Origin: Sedimentisphaerales bacterium
GTDB lineage: Bacteria > Planctomycetota > Phycisphaerae > Sedimentisphaerales > Anaerobacaceae
Direction of reading: 5' to 3'
Length of the DNA: 64,000 bases
Assembly: GCA_016935195.1 (NCBI GenBank)
Contig: JAFGRL010000190.1
Span: forward strand, 1 to 64,000
This document shows positions 10,881 through 20,124 of the stretch, one piece after another. The position numbers were made by a program, and so were the translations under genes. Positions within the stretch are counted from its first letter, which is position 1. Each line of letters begins with the position of its first letter. The notes under the pieces are model-generated. The model did not search any database. It saw nothing but the letters and a program-made list of their open reading frames with translations, and was not told the origin of the DNA.

Positions 10881-12456
10881 TTTGTTTCTCCATATAACCC
10901 TGGAGTATCTTGATGGCACGGTCGGCAACTACATCACCGGCCGGCTTGGCAAACGGAGGGCGAAACCGAGTATAACGATAAAATGCGCTCATATATTCCC
11001 GGTCGCCGGTGTTGGCTGAATCCGTTACATAAGCATGTGAGCCATTTACATACCCACAAGGGATGGTCAACGGATACGGCGATTGTGCGCGTATTTGTCG
11101 TCCAATACCCTGAAACGGTTCAAACGGCATCCCGATCACCGCCACATCGCCCAGCCTCAGCACATAAACAGGCACATCAAGTGAGCGCATAATCGTATCT
11201 TGTCTCCCCTGTTCATAAATATCTAATGCCCATTTGTTCCACCCCAAAGGTGTATTGACCAAAGCGCTGCGATATTTGGGAGAAAGCGCACGCGGGAAAT
11301 TCAGTCCGACGCAGGAGAGTGTATCTTCATCACCCGTCTGTGCTCGTCGAATAAAATCCTTCATCTCATTGATTTCAGCTAAAATTAAATCCCTGCCAGG
11401 CAGTGGTGCCAAGGGTATGGCGACTTTTTGCTCCGTATAATCCATACTGTCCAGATGCGACGGCTTGAGGTTAGCCAGCGCATCGATCGCACTTTGTCCC
11501 AACATTTCGCCGAACTTTTGTGCTCGCGACACACCCCCTGCAAACATTTCTTTGGAGTTGACGTCTCCGGCGCATCCCTGCAAAAAAGCAACAGGAATCG
11601 CTTGTCCACCTTTTCCTAAAGCTTGTCCCAGTATATCTGCGGCCACGGAGGGATAATCGCCGAAGATTGTTAATTTCTCAGGACGATAACTTGTAACTGG
11701 ATGGCCGGTAAACTGCAACAGAGCGGCAATCGGCTTTCCATTTTTCCCCTGAAACACTACCACTGGCACTTCACGGTCAATATCACCGTTAAAGTCCTCA
11801 CCGACCAACTTGCGGTCTTCTTCCCGCATAAAGTAAGTCGAGCCGTCCGCACGCCGCCCTTTGCGGTTGTAGGTAATACGCCCCTCTTGGCCTTGCGCCC
11901 AAAGAATCGTGGCTGGTTCAAGGGCGTCGGGCAGCTTGCGAAGATGCTGTCTCAGTGACTCCACAAAGCGTTTGCCAAACGGAAGCAGTTCCATTTTTGG
12001 CGTTTCCTCGTTTTTTTTGCCATACCCTTGGAAGCTCCGGAGCTCTCCCTCGGCAAATCGCGCCACGCTGTGATTATGAGATGAAAACATCAAAATACGG
12101 GAGTCATCAAGCACCAGCATTTTCGCAGCTTCCTTGCGAAGAAAAGGCGCGGTAGTTTGACTATCAATAGAAAAATCTGATGCAACCAGACAAAGCCTTT
12201 GACTGCCATCCTCTATTAGAAGCACGGTAGTCTTAAGTGGCCCAGCAATGTTTTGCACCAACGAACCAGTTTGTCCATATGTTGGCGCCCCCACCTCAAC
12301 TTCAGTTTCAAACCGACAGGCTGCCACTTTCAGTTTCGAGTTGCGTTCCTTTACAACGCTTGCAGCCAAAGCTGTTCCTGTCAATTTATCATAATTGTGC
12401 AATGTTAAACCTATAGCGTTTAATCCTGTGTATTTTAAAAAACTTCGTCGTTTCAT
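10873..12456 (-). CDS. Neutral/alkaline non-lysosomal ceramidase-like protein with Tat-type signal
   Basis: N-terminus [92 protein letters not shown]. Confidence 0.75.
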   Translation of the reverse strand: MKRRSFLKYTGLNAIGLTLHNYDKLTGTALAASVVKERNSKLKVAACRFETEVEVGAPTYGQTGSLVQNIAGPLKTTVLLIEDGSQRLCLVASDFSIDSQTTAPFLRKEAAKMLVLDDSRILMFSSHNHSVARFAEGELRSFQGYGKKNEETPKMELLPFGKRFVESLRQHLRKLPDALEPATILWAQGQEGRITYNRKGRRADGSTYFMREEDRKLVGEDFNGDIDREVPVVVFQGKNGKPIAALLQFTGHPVTSYRPEKLTIFGDYPSVAADILGQALGKGGQAIPVAFLQGCAGDVNSKEMFAGGVSRAQKFGEMLGQSAIDALANLKPSHLDSMDYTEQKVAIPLAPLPGRDLILAEINEMKDFIRRAQTGDEDTLSCVGLNFPRALSPKYRSALVNTPLGWNKWALDIYEQGRQDTIMRSLDVPVYVLRLGDVAVIGMPFEPFQGIGRQIRAQSPYPLTIPCGYVNGSHAYVTDSANTGDREYMSAFYRYTRFRPPFAKPAGDVVADRAIKILQGYMEKQSG

Positions 12457-12665
12457 TGTGAATCCATTTCTTCTAATAGTAGAATAAACCATAGTGACCT
12501 TTCTCCTTTCGACTTCAATATTTTTACATAAATCAACTCAAACAGTCAAGGATTTCCGTTTCTGAGGAGATTTTGTTACATATTTACACCAAAGAACAGA
12601 TTTTTACACCCCGGACTTCTTCCATTTACTGTTTCTGTGCAGACCTTGGCAAAAGGTTCTTTTGA

Positions 12666-13119
12666 GTCTTTATTTTTGGGCTTCAAACGATTTTCGGATG
12701 CTTTTACGTGTGTACACAAGGAACAGAGTTTTTAGCAAACCTTAAAGCTATAGAATTGGAAGCCCTGCAAGAAAAATATTACCTTAACAAGCGGAAACAA
12801 ATAGAACTGTTCGTGGAAAAGCTGCAAGCTATCAAAGATGAGTTTGAAAAACGGGACTTGTCAGACATACCTGATATACCTACTTAGAGACTTTTCGACC
12901 TTTTAGAGAAATAGAGCAAAATTATCGAAGACGAAGCGGTAATTGTAACCTTCCAACAAAAGGCCAAAAGTAGCAGATTAGAGGTTATGCTCGATGAGAT
13001 GAATATATCCATACATCTTAAACAATAAGATTGTGCACCAAATCCTATCACCAAAATCAGACATTACCAAACAGCTTTCAGAAATAATAGATGTAGAAAG
13101 GTATAGTTACTGTCAATAA
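12666..13119 (+). pseudogene. Decayed gene of unknown function
   Basis: Coding-like frame FLANLKAIELEALQEKYYLNKRKQIELFVEKLQAIKDEFEKRDLSDIPDIPT*RLFDLLEK*SKIIEDEAVIVTFQQKAKSSRLEVMLDEMNISIHLKQ with TAG at 12885 and 12912, then a frame shift into KIVHQILSPKSDITKQLSEIIDVERYSYCQ*. Confidence 0.5.
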
Positions 13120-13326
13120 CCACAAGAATTTTCCATATAATATCGAAATTGTAATTCTACTCTTAGATGGTATATCTTGCCAACAAAACAAAGAGCTCGG
13201 TTTCTGGCTAAATAATCAAAAAATTTTGACACATATCGGTTCTGATTTTCTCTGCCTATAATAAAAATTATACAGGCACTTCTATTAACCTTGCAAAAAA
13301 GCAAATAATGCTTATAAGCGTTTGTC

Positions 13327-14658
13327 GTGAGTTATAAGAAAATACAATCAAGATGGAATAATGTGCCGTTTTCACCGGCAAAATGGCCCTTTTTCTACGG
13401 CTGGGTTGTAGTGTTCGCGTCGGTGATCGGGGCCTTTGCAAGTATTCCGGGCCAGACAATCGGTGTTGGGGTATTCACCGATTTCCTTATTGAGTCGTTG
13501 AAACTGAGCAGAACTCAGCTTTCATCAGCTTATATGGTGGGAACCATAGCATCAAGTCTTCTTTTGCCGTTGGCAGGTTCAATGCTGGACAGATTTGGTG
13601 CACGTTTAATAGGAGTATTAGCAGCAGTGGGGTTGGGAGTGAGCTTGCTCGGATTAGCTCATTGTGATCAGTTGGCAGAGTTGGGCTCTGCTGGTTCGAC
13701 ATTTTTTGTATTTGTGGTGATGGTGATTTGTTTTCTGGCGATTAGATTCTTTGGTCAGGGAATGCTAGGGATGGTCTCACAGGTGATGATAGGTAAGTGG
13801 TTCAACCATCACCGTGGACTGGCATCGGCGATCTTAGGGGTGTTTATAGGGTTTGGTTTTAATGCCGCGCCGAGATTTTTAAATATGCTTGTCAACGTAT
13901 TTGAATGGCACGGTGCATGTCTGGCGCTTGCGGTAATAATAGGTATAGGAATGAGTGTTTTCGCATGGATTTTCTATCGTGATAACCCGGAAGGTTGTGG
14001 GCTGGAAATGGACGGCGATCATGATGAACAATGGCATCGTAAAATGGCCGAGCGAACAGCCGAAACCGTCAAAGAATTCACCCCTTGGGAGGCTATAAAA
14101 GAACCGGCATTCTGGGTTTTTAGTATCGCTATAGGATTGCAAGGACTTTTTATGACGGCGATAACTTTCCATATCACTTCACTGGCATCGGAAGAAGGTC
14201 TTAGCCGATCAGAAGCATACTGGTTGTTTGTTCCTCTGGCAGTTACCAGTGTGTTTGCGACACTTGCAGGTGGCTGGGCCAGTGACCGAATAGGGATGAA
14301 GTGGCTGCTGGTAGTCATGATGATTTTTCAGTCGTTGGCCGCGGTAGGGACATTAACTATTAGTTCGGCAATAGGGCAGATAATGTTTGTCGGGGGTTAT
14401 GGTATTTCCGGCGGCATGTTTATTCCACTGCTTACGGTAGTCTGTCCGAGATTTTTCGGAAGGGAGCATCTGGGCGCGATCAACGGTTTGAACAAGTCTA
14501 TTTTGGTGTTTATGACTGCCGTTGGGCCCGTTATTTATTCTTCTGTTCGAGATTGGAGCGGTAGTTATGATACCATTCTCTGTGGGGCGGCGATTGTACC
14601 ATTTATAGTCCTTATCGCTGGGATCATCGAAGGTGAAAACCCTCAGGAACGTTTTTAA
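13327..14658 (+). CDS. MFS transporter (monocarboxylate/oxalate-formate-like)
   Basis: Multi-TM protein: PFFYGWVVVFASVIGAFASIPGQTIGVGVFTDFL; GSMLDRFGARLIG; GGWASDRIGMKWLL; GTG start. Confidence 0.85.
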   Translation: MSYKKIQSRWNNVPFSPAKWPFFYGWVVVFASVIGAFASIPGQTIGVGVFTDFLIESLKLSRTQLSSAYMVGTIASSLLLPLAGSMLDRFGARLIGVLAAVGLGVSLLGLAHCDQLAELGSAGSTFFVFVVMVICFLAIRFFGQGMLGMVSQVMIGKWFNHHRGLASAILGVFIGFGFNAAPRFLNMLVNVFEWHGACLALAVIIGIGMSVFAWIFYRDNPEGCGLEMDGDHDEQWHRKMAERTAETVKEFTPWEAIKEPAFWVFSIAIGLQGLFMTAITFHITSLASEEGLSRSEAYWLFVPLAVTSVFATLAGGWASDRIGMKWLLVVMMIFQSLAAVGTLTISSAIGQIMFVGGYGISGGMFIPLLTVVCPRFFGREHLGAINGLNKSILVFMTAVGPVIYSSVRDWSGSYDTILCGAAIVPFIVLIAGIIEGENPQERF

Positions 14659-14762
14659 TATCAAGTCTCTGCAATCACCTTGGCAATCCCCAATGCTGTA
14701 GCGACTGTGGTAGCAAAGTGTCATAATCGAGCCTTGTTTTTTGGTTTAGGAAAGGGGTTTGA

Positions 14763-14840
14763 ATGAGTGACGGATATGCCGTAAAGATAAAGGTAAATAT
14801 ATTTATCACCAAGAGCTGGTATTGTGATTACCGATCCCAT
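14763..14840 (-). pseudogene. Truncated N-terminal fragment of glyoxalase II-like gene (copy 2)
   Basis: MGSVITIPALGDKYIYLYLYG..., then similarity to copy 1 ends. Confidence 0.6.
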
Positions 14841-14855
14841 AGATTTTCCTTTTGT
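14781..14855. repeat. 75-bp direct repeat, copy 2
   Basis: 73/75 identical to 10105-10179. Confidence 0.9.
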
Positions 14856-14940
14856 CACCTTTTTCCCAAAATCCACAAAAAAATTCCCTCAAATCCCAAT
14901 CGTAGCATATCAGACTCAACTCATCCATTTTTGATAAAAG

Positions 14941-15963
14941 CTACCATGACCAAGTCATGTTTATGTTGTCGAGGCAGAAGTCTGCTTTAAGGCTTTTTAT
15001 AGTTAGGCCATCCAAAGCGATATTTTCTTTATCGAAAGACAATGCAACGGGATTTTCGGGATCGCTGTCAGTAGTTACGATATATTTTTCGGTATTAAAG
15101 TTTATTTCTACGAACAGTTTTGTCCACGTATTGTCAGTTATGCTCAAATTTTTCTGCAGCCATTTTCCATTTTCCATAACGTTTAGTCGGCCCTGTGGGT
15201 CAAACATTATCTGCGGATTGCTATCTGCGCCGCTGGCTTTAATTACAAATGCCGAGTCCAGCTTTCTGTATATATCGAGCGATATTTTCACCGTGCCTGA
15301 GGTTATTTTTTCGTCGGGCCAGTCTCTGCCTGAGCGGCGGTATATCTTGAGCGGTATCGAGTCTTTGTCCATATATGCGACTGTGCCGTAGACAAGAGGG
15401 CTTGCCGGGACGTCTATGAGTGCGGGGCCGGTGGCAGTGTCTTCGGTGAAGAAGCTCGCCAGGCCGGGTGAGGTGTTTTTCGAGGCATAATACCTGCCAT
15501 CACCTATTGCGAACCGTTTTTTGTCTGTGTTGAAATCGAGCAGGCCTTTTTCTTCCAAGGGCCTATAGTTTTCAAAGTCCTGCTGAATGAAGCCTATATA
15601 TCCGAAGGCGTTGAGGTTGTACTGGAGCTGACGTTTTCGCTGGTTTTTGGGATATGAACTGTCTCGGTTGACGGAGTCGTAGTATCCATCAACGCCTTCG
15701 ATATATGTTCTTGCCCGGCTGATAAGGGTTACTTTGTCGGCGTTTTCTTTTATGACCTCTCTTATTTTGCTGTACGGAGTAACGCCGACATTTTTGTCAC
15801 CCCATGTAAGGTATCCTTCCTTGCCGAAATCGTAAGCCCCGCAGCCGCCGGCCATCCATGTTCTTAGTATGCGTGTGTCGATGAGGCCTTCTTTAATCCA
15901 TGTTCACCAGTCGTTTTTCAGGTTGCCGAAGGGCGGGCCCCAATAGTCTTCGCTTGAGTCTCA
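14941..15963 (-). pseudogene. 5'-degraded secreted/glycosidase-like protein with C-terminal concanavalin-like domain (304-aa remnant ORF 14941-15855)
   Basis: Coding continues upstream of the called Met in the same frame (SSEDYWGPPFGNLKNDW*TWIKEGLIDTRILRTWMAGGCGAYDF), interrupted by TGA at 15906..15904 and 15963..15961. Confidence 0.55.
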
Positions 15964-16329
15964 AAGCGTCCTTGCGGGTTTCACCCATTGGGTTCTACTT
16001 TTTTAATGGCCTAAACTCTATTAAATCTATTCCGCAGGCTCTATACTATCAAATTAGCGTTGGATGCGCTACTTTTATATGGGAAATCCAGGTTAAGAGC
16101 AGTTCGGCCATTCTACAAGCATAGAGTAACTTTAATCGCTATTCTGTGAGGTTCTTCTGGGCTTGCACATTAGGAAATAATTATTTTGACTTTACCGCTA
16201 TTACAGTTATAAAAAATCTACCAGCTACTCAAATAATATTAAGCCAAATAAATCATTAGGCTAAAATATTTTTGACGAGATTGTCCTCGATTAACTCGGG
16301 CAAAGCTGCAGGAATAATATTCTACCGTC

Positions 16330-17448
16330 TCAACTCCGGCCGGCAGCGAGGAATTTGTCGACTTCTTTGCTGATAAATTTTAACCTTTCGCGAATGGGCA
16401 GCTTCTGCGTACAGGTCTCTTCGCATAAGCCGCATTCGGTGCATTTTCGCAGACAATCATCCTGTAGCTCAATCCCCCAGTGAAAGCGTAATCGATTAAT
16501 CATATCCACGGGCTTGCTGTTGAGCATGTGAAAATTGTAGGCGTCCATTAATTTAGGTATTGGTATGCCCTGGGGACAATTGTCGCAGTATTGGCAACAG
16601 GTGCAAAGCTCGCTGAAGGATTTCTGTAAACTGGAACGTATTTTCTGAATAGTCTCAGGCCGAATCGGCTGGAATCCTTCGACCGCACTGATGGCTTCAT
16701 GGAGCTGTCGCTGGTTACTGAGTCCGACAAGAGTAACTGTGATACGTGGGTCGTTGATTAAAAACCTCAAAGCACCCTTGACAACGGTCTCACCCTGATG
16801 GGTCTTTAGGAAACCGAATCGGTTGGGGTGCTGGGGGATAACGCCTCCACCAAGGGGATTCATTACCACAACTGTGCGGTTGAGTCTCTCGGCTGCATCC
16901 AATGCCGCCTCGCGATAGGCAAAGTTCATAGCCGAATAGCCCAGTAAAACCCCCTCGAATGGGTAATCCTGCAGCATTTTCTCGATATCTGTTCCGGTCA
17001 TATGTGTAGAAACACAGATGTGCCTGACCAGGCCTTCGGCTTTCAATTTCTCGAACTCGTCCAGGACGCCTTTGGCCTTTCGAGTCTGGTAAACATCGAA
17101 CGTAATAATACACCAGCAATGGTAAAAATCAATATAGTCGAGATTCATTTTTTTAAGCGAGGTTTCAATATCTCGCCGGATTTCTGTTGATTCGGATTTG
17201 GAACTCTTGGTGGAGACATAAAATGGTTTATGACTTCTGGTCTTGTTCATATGCTTGAAGGCGATACCGAATGACTCTTCAGATTTGTTGTAGCCTGGAG
17301 CGGTGTCGAAATAATTGACACCCTTATCATAGGCAGCTTTAACCAATGCGGCGCAAGTATCAACGTCGTCCAGCTCTTCGAACCTCATCCCGCCAAAACC
17401 TATAGCTGAGACTTTAATATCGGTTGAGCCGTAAGTGCGGTAAATCAT
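16330..17448 (-). CDS. Aldo/keto reductase with C-terminal 4Fe-4S ferredoxin domain
   Basis: MIYRTYGSTDIKVSAIGFGGMRFEE; FDTAPGYNKSEESFG; CTCCQYCDNCPQGIPIP and CTECGLCEETCTQKLPI. Confidence 0.92.
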   Translation of the reverse strand: MIYRTYGSTDIKVSAIGFGGMRFEELDDVDTCAALVKAAYDKGVNYFDTAPGYNKSEESFGIAFKHMNKTRSHKPFYVSTKSSKSESTEIRRDIETSLKKMNLDYIDFYHCWCIITFDVYQTRKAKGVLDEFEKLKAEGLVRHICVSTHMTGTDIEKMLQDYPFEGVLLGYSAMNFAYREAALDAAERLNRTVVVMNPLGGGVIPQHPNRFGFLKTHQGETVVKGALRFLINDPRITVTLVGLSNQRQLHEAISAVEGFQPIRPETIQKIRSSLQKSFSELCTCCQYCDNCPQGIPIPKLMDAYNFHMLNSKPVDMINRLRFHWGIELQDDCLRKCTECGLCEETCTQKLPIRERLKFISKEVDKFLAAGRS

Positions 17449-17578
17449 AATCCAAATCCATATCTACAATAATATTAAGGAGTATATTGACCAGATGCAA
17501 CTAAATCACTGGCCCTTTATAGCAAAACTTGCTCCATTATCTTCAGGAGGTATGTGTGCTGCTATTGGGCAGAGTACC

Positions 17579-17722
17579 TTACTGTATCTTGTTTTCAGAC
17601 TCACCGATGCAGGGAGGTTCTTTAGTTTCCCCGTGGCACTCTGCTATCTGTTCTGGTGAACATTATTCCGGCTTTTCTTTCAGCTTCTCTGGATGTTGAC
17701 ATTTGTTTTTCACATCGCACAT
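17579..17722 (-). pseudogene. Small Cys-rich protein gene with an in-frame TAA
   Basis: SD AAGGGG upstream of ATG at 17722; MCDVKNKCQHPEKLKEKPE*CSPEQIAECHGETKEPPCIGESENKIQ*. Confidence 0.5.
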
Positions 17723-17785
17723 AATAAGCCCCTTAAAATCCTATCATTTGTAATTATTTTACCGAAAGATTCATAAAAGCAAACT

Positions 17786-18556
17786 TTATTCTTTCCTTCT
17801 CGCCATCACCGCACTGAGGCCGAGCAATAAGAGTGTGGATGGTTCGGGTATGGCATAAATAAAGCTGTGGCCATCAGAGACGTCACTGTAGTAACCAACA
17901 AGATTGCTGCCGTCAATGCCCTTTATATTGGTGTGATTCGCCCCAGGCACATCATCAAGAATAATCCAACTCCCATTATTATAAATAAAGTTGTGGTAAC
18001 CAGGGTCGTCACTATAGTTGTCATTATAGTAATAACCAACAAGATTGCTGCCGTCAATGCCAACTATCTGTGTGTAATTTGCCCCAGGCTTATCGATGGT
18101 GGTCCAGGTTGTCCCATAATTATAGAGAAAACCGTGGCTACCACCAGAGGCGTCATTGTAATTGCCAACAAGATTACTACCGTCAATGCCAGTTATATAT
18201 GTTCCAGTCGCCCCAGGTGCATCAAGAATAAGCCAGCCTATTCCATTGTAGAGAAAACCGTGGTCACCAGAGGCGTTCCCATAATCACCAACAATATTGA
18301 TGCTGTCAATGTCATATATCCTTGTCCGAGTCGTTGCCTCTGGCGCATCGAGAGTGGTCCAGTTTGTCCCGTCATAGAGAAAACCGTGATAATTACCAGA
18401 GGTGTTTTTGTAGTAACCAACAAGATTGCTACCGTCAATGCCTTTTATAAATGTGTCAGTCGCCCCAGGTTTGTCGATAGTGGTCCAGGTAGCCATTGCG
18501 TAAGCCGTACTGAACAGCACTATGGCCACCGCAAAAACTGATTTACTTCTCATCAC
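17786..18556 (-). CDS. PEP-CTERM sorting-domain protein built of ~45-aa repeats
   Basis: Repeats WTTIDKPGAT..IKGIDGSNLVGYY..GFLYD; C-terminus IPEPSTLLLLGLSAVMARRKE; SD GAGGAGGAAGAG. Confidence 0.85.
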   Translation of the reverse strand: MMRSKSVFAVAIVLFSTAYAMATWTTIDKPGATDTFIKGIDGSNLVGYYKNTSGNYHGFLYDGTNWTTLDAPEATTRTRIYDIDSINIVGDYGNASGDHGFLYNGIGWLILDAPGATGTYITGIDGSNLVGNYNDASGGSHGFLYNYGTTWTTIDKPGANYTQIVGIDGSNLVGYYYNDNYSDDPGYHNFIYNNGSWIILDDVPGANHTNIKGIDGSNLVGYYSDVSDGHSFIYAIPEPSTLLLLGLSAVMARRKE

Positions 18557-18640
18557 TCTTCCTCCTCAAAAAAGTCCCCGCGAGAGCCTACGAAAGATAC
18601 GTAAGCGATGACCCCTGTTGCCGGAAGCACCGGCCTTTTT
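18557..18640 (-). promoter_or_regulatory. Candidate structured 5' leader of the PEP-CTERM gene
   Basis: On the minus transcript: GCCGG-tgctt-CCGGC hairpin (18634..18620) and CUUACG-uaucuuu-CGUAGG hairpin (18605..18587), followed by GGCTCTCGCGGGGAC and the SD. Confidence 0.35.
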
Positions 18641-18784
18641 GTGATCTATACCAGATTTGGGAGGGAAAATCAATTAAAAACTCTCAAGAGCTATAGAGGA
18701 AAAACTTAACAATTTATCAATTATGCAGTAAAATTGCTTATAAGCTAAAATTGATCGGGACGACCGGCTTGCTACCGGCCAAGT

Positions 18785-18853
18785 GGCTTGAGCAGCGGCA
18801 AGGTTTTACACCTGTCTTGCCTGCTGCTTGAGCTGACCCGAAAAGGACAGGTG
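18785..18853 (+). promoter_or_regulatory. Predicted H-type pseudoknot in the leader of the 18857 gene, overlapping its SD
   Basis: 18-bp stem 18785-18802/18816-18834 with one bulged U; loop CACCTGT (18809-18815) complementary to ACAGGTG (18847-18853), which contains the SD 4-6 nt before the ATG. Confidence 0.5.
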
Positions 18854-18856
18854 AAA

Positions 18857-19549
18857 ATGGCCAAATCGGAAAAAACGAACCGTGCACCGATTTCCATTAC
18901 GATAACCAGTGATGGAAAGTTGAAATTTTCATCAAAGACTCCAGAACAGGTCAAGAAGCAAGCTTTCTTTCCTATGTTTCCTTTTAAGCAGGGACAAGAG
19001 ACTGCTAATAGTGTGATGTTTAGCAGTGAATGGCCTCGTGTTTCCCGAAGGATTCCCCTTACGAAAGACCAGTTCGAGATTATAAAGCGTGCGGTTGGCT
19101 CGTATAGAATTGCCCGTATAAAGTCATTTCTTACACAAATGTGTAGTATTTCTGACCCAACAGCTTTATCTTGGGACGACATCATTGCACACTTGGAAAC
19201 TTACTTGGATTTGCAGCAAAAGAAGCAGTTGCAGAAAACAGCCAGCGGTAGTAAAGGAGGGGGAAAACGAAAAAAAACACCACCGCAACTGCTCAAAGAA
19301 ACACGGGAAAGACAAACAGCAAAAGAACTGGCAAAGGAGCCTAACAAAACTGCCGAGGAACTCGGCAAGCTACTGGGATGCCACAAATCAACAGTCGTTC
19401 GGCTAAAAGCGTGGCAGAAAAGAGGAGTTCTGGCTAACCCTAAACCCCCAAATGGCTTTAAGAAACAGCCCAAAGATGATAAGAGTAGAGGAGACATCGA
19501 AGCCATATACGAAAATGAGCCGAACGATGAAGGTGAAAACCCTCAATAA
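18857..19549 (+). CDS. Hypothetical protein with C-terminal HTH-like segment (mobile-element gene)
   Basis: ATG at 18857 with AGGTG SD; TAEELGKLLGCHKSTVVRLKAWQKRG. The track ORF begins at 18788 inside the structured leader. Confidence 0.65.
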   Translation: MAKSEKTNRAPISITITSDGKLKFSSKTPEQVKKQAFFPMFPFKQGQETANSVMFSSEWPRVSRRIPLTKDQFEIIKRAVGSYRIARIKSFLTQMCSISDPTALSWDDIIAHLETYLDLQQKKQLQKTASGSKGGGKRKKTPPQLLKETRERQTAKELAKEPNKTAEELGKLLGCHKSTVVRLKAWQKRGVLANPKPPNGFKKQPKDDKSRGDIEAIYENEPNDEGENPQ

Positions 19550-19692
19550 TTTGTTGCATTGTTGCACACTGCAACAGAGATTTACAACAAACCACTAAAA
19601 AGTTTTCTCTTTTAATTTCGTCAGCCACAATCCTTTAGTCGTTTTAGCAGTCCCGCTCTGCGTTTTTTTTGCAACAAGACCGCTACAGGTAT

Positions 19693-19881
19693 ATGGCCAC
19701 GATAACACATAAGACAAAAGGTCTGACAATTGTTGAGCAGGAATACCTTAAAGTAGTTCGGCTTGAGTTGCGACAGGCAATAAAAGAAGGTGAGCCACAA
19801 CGGGCAATGTCGTTCGCAAAAGAGGCAGCCAGATTGCAAAGGAAAAAACTCGCAAGCAAGGAGGGGCACAATGAGCGATAA
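19693..19881 (+). CDS. Small hypothetical protein
   Basis: MATITHKTKGLTIVEQEYLKVVRLELRQAIKEGEPQRAMSFAKEAARLQRKKLASKEGHNER; overlaps the start of the next gene. Confidence 0.45.
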   Translation: MATITHKTKGLTIVEQEYLKVVRLELRQAIKEGEPQRAMSFAKEAARLQRKKLASKEGHNER

Positions 19882-20122
19882 ACAATCCCCCGAAAAGCTA
19901 AAGATTGAGCCTGCTTTACTTACTATTCCACAGATTTGTGTACTGCTCAACATATCACGGGCAGAGTTTTACCGATTAGATTCGAGCGGCAAGTTCGCTC
20001 CATTGCAAACTGGACTTTGCCGCAAGCGGTTGTATTTGCGGTCTGAAATTGAGGGTTGGATTCGGGCGGGCTGTCCGCACCGAAAAGTTTGGCAGTCTAT
20101 GAAAACTAAATTTGCAACATAA
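19871..20122 (+). CDS. AlpA/excisionase-like HTH protein
   Basis: PALLTIPQICVLLNISRAEFYRLDSSGKFAPLQTGLCRKRLYLRSEIEGWIRAG; GGAGGGGCAC upstream of the ATG. Confidence 0.75.
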   Translation: MSDKQSPEKLKIEPALLTIPQICVLLNISRAEFYRLDSSGKFAPLQTGLCRKRLYLRSEIEGWIRAGCPHRKVWQSMKTKFAT

Positions 20123-20124
20123 AA

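Noticed and set aside
12666-17722. Genome-wide stop-codon reassignment (TAG/TGA/TAA interruptions in three loci)
   Set aside because: Interruptions involve three different stops and occur only in accessory fragments, while core genes use normal stops; gene decay is the simpler explanation
17867-18541. 224-aa plus-strand ORF of VVTNKIAAVNA repeats
   Set aside because: Antisense shadow of the repeats in the PEP-CTERM gene, which has SD, signal peptide and anchor on the opposite strand
18557-18640. c-di-GMP-I (GEMM) riboswitch for the PEP-CTERM leader
   Set aside because: The conserved GCAAAG-type core and tetraloop/receptor layout were not evident; kept only as a generic structured leader
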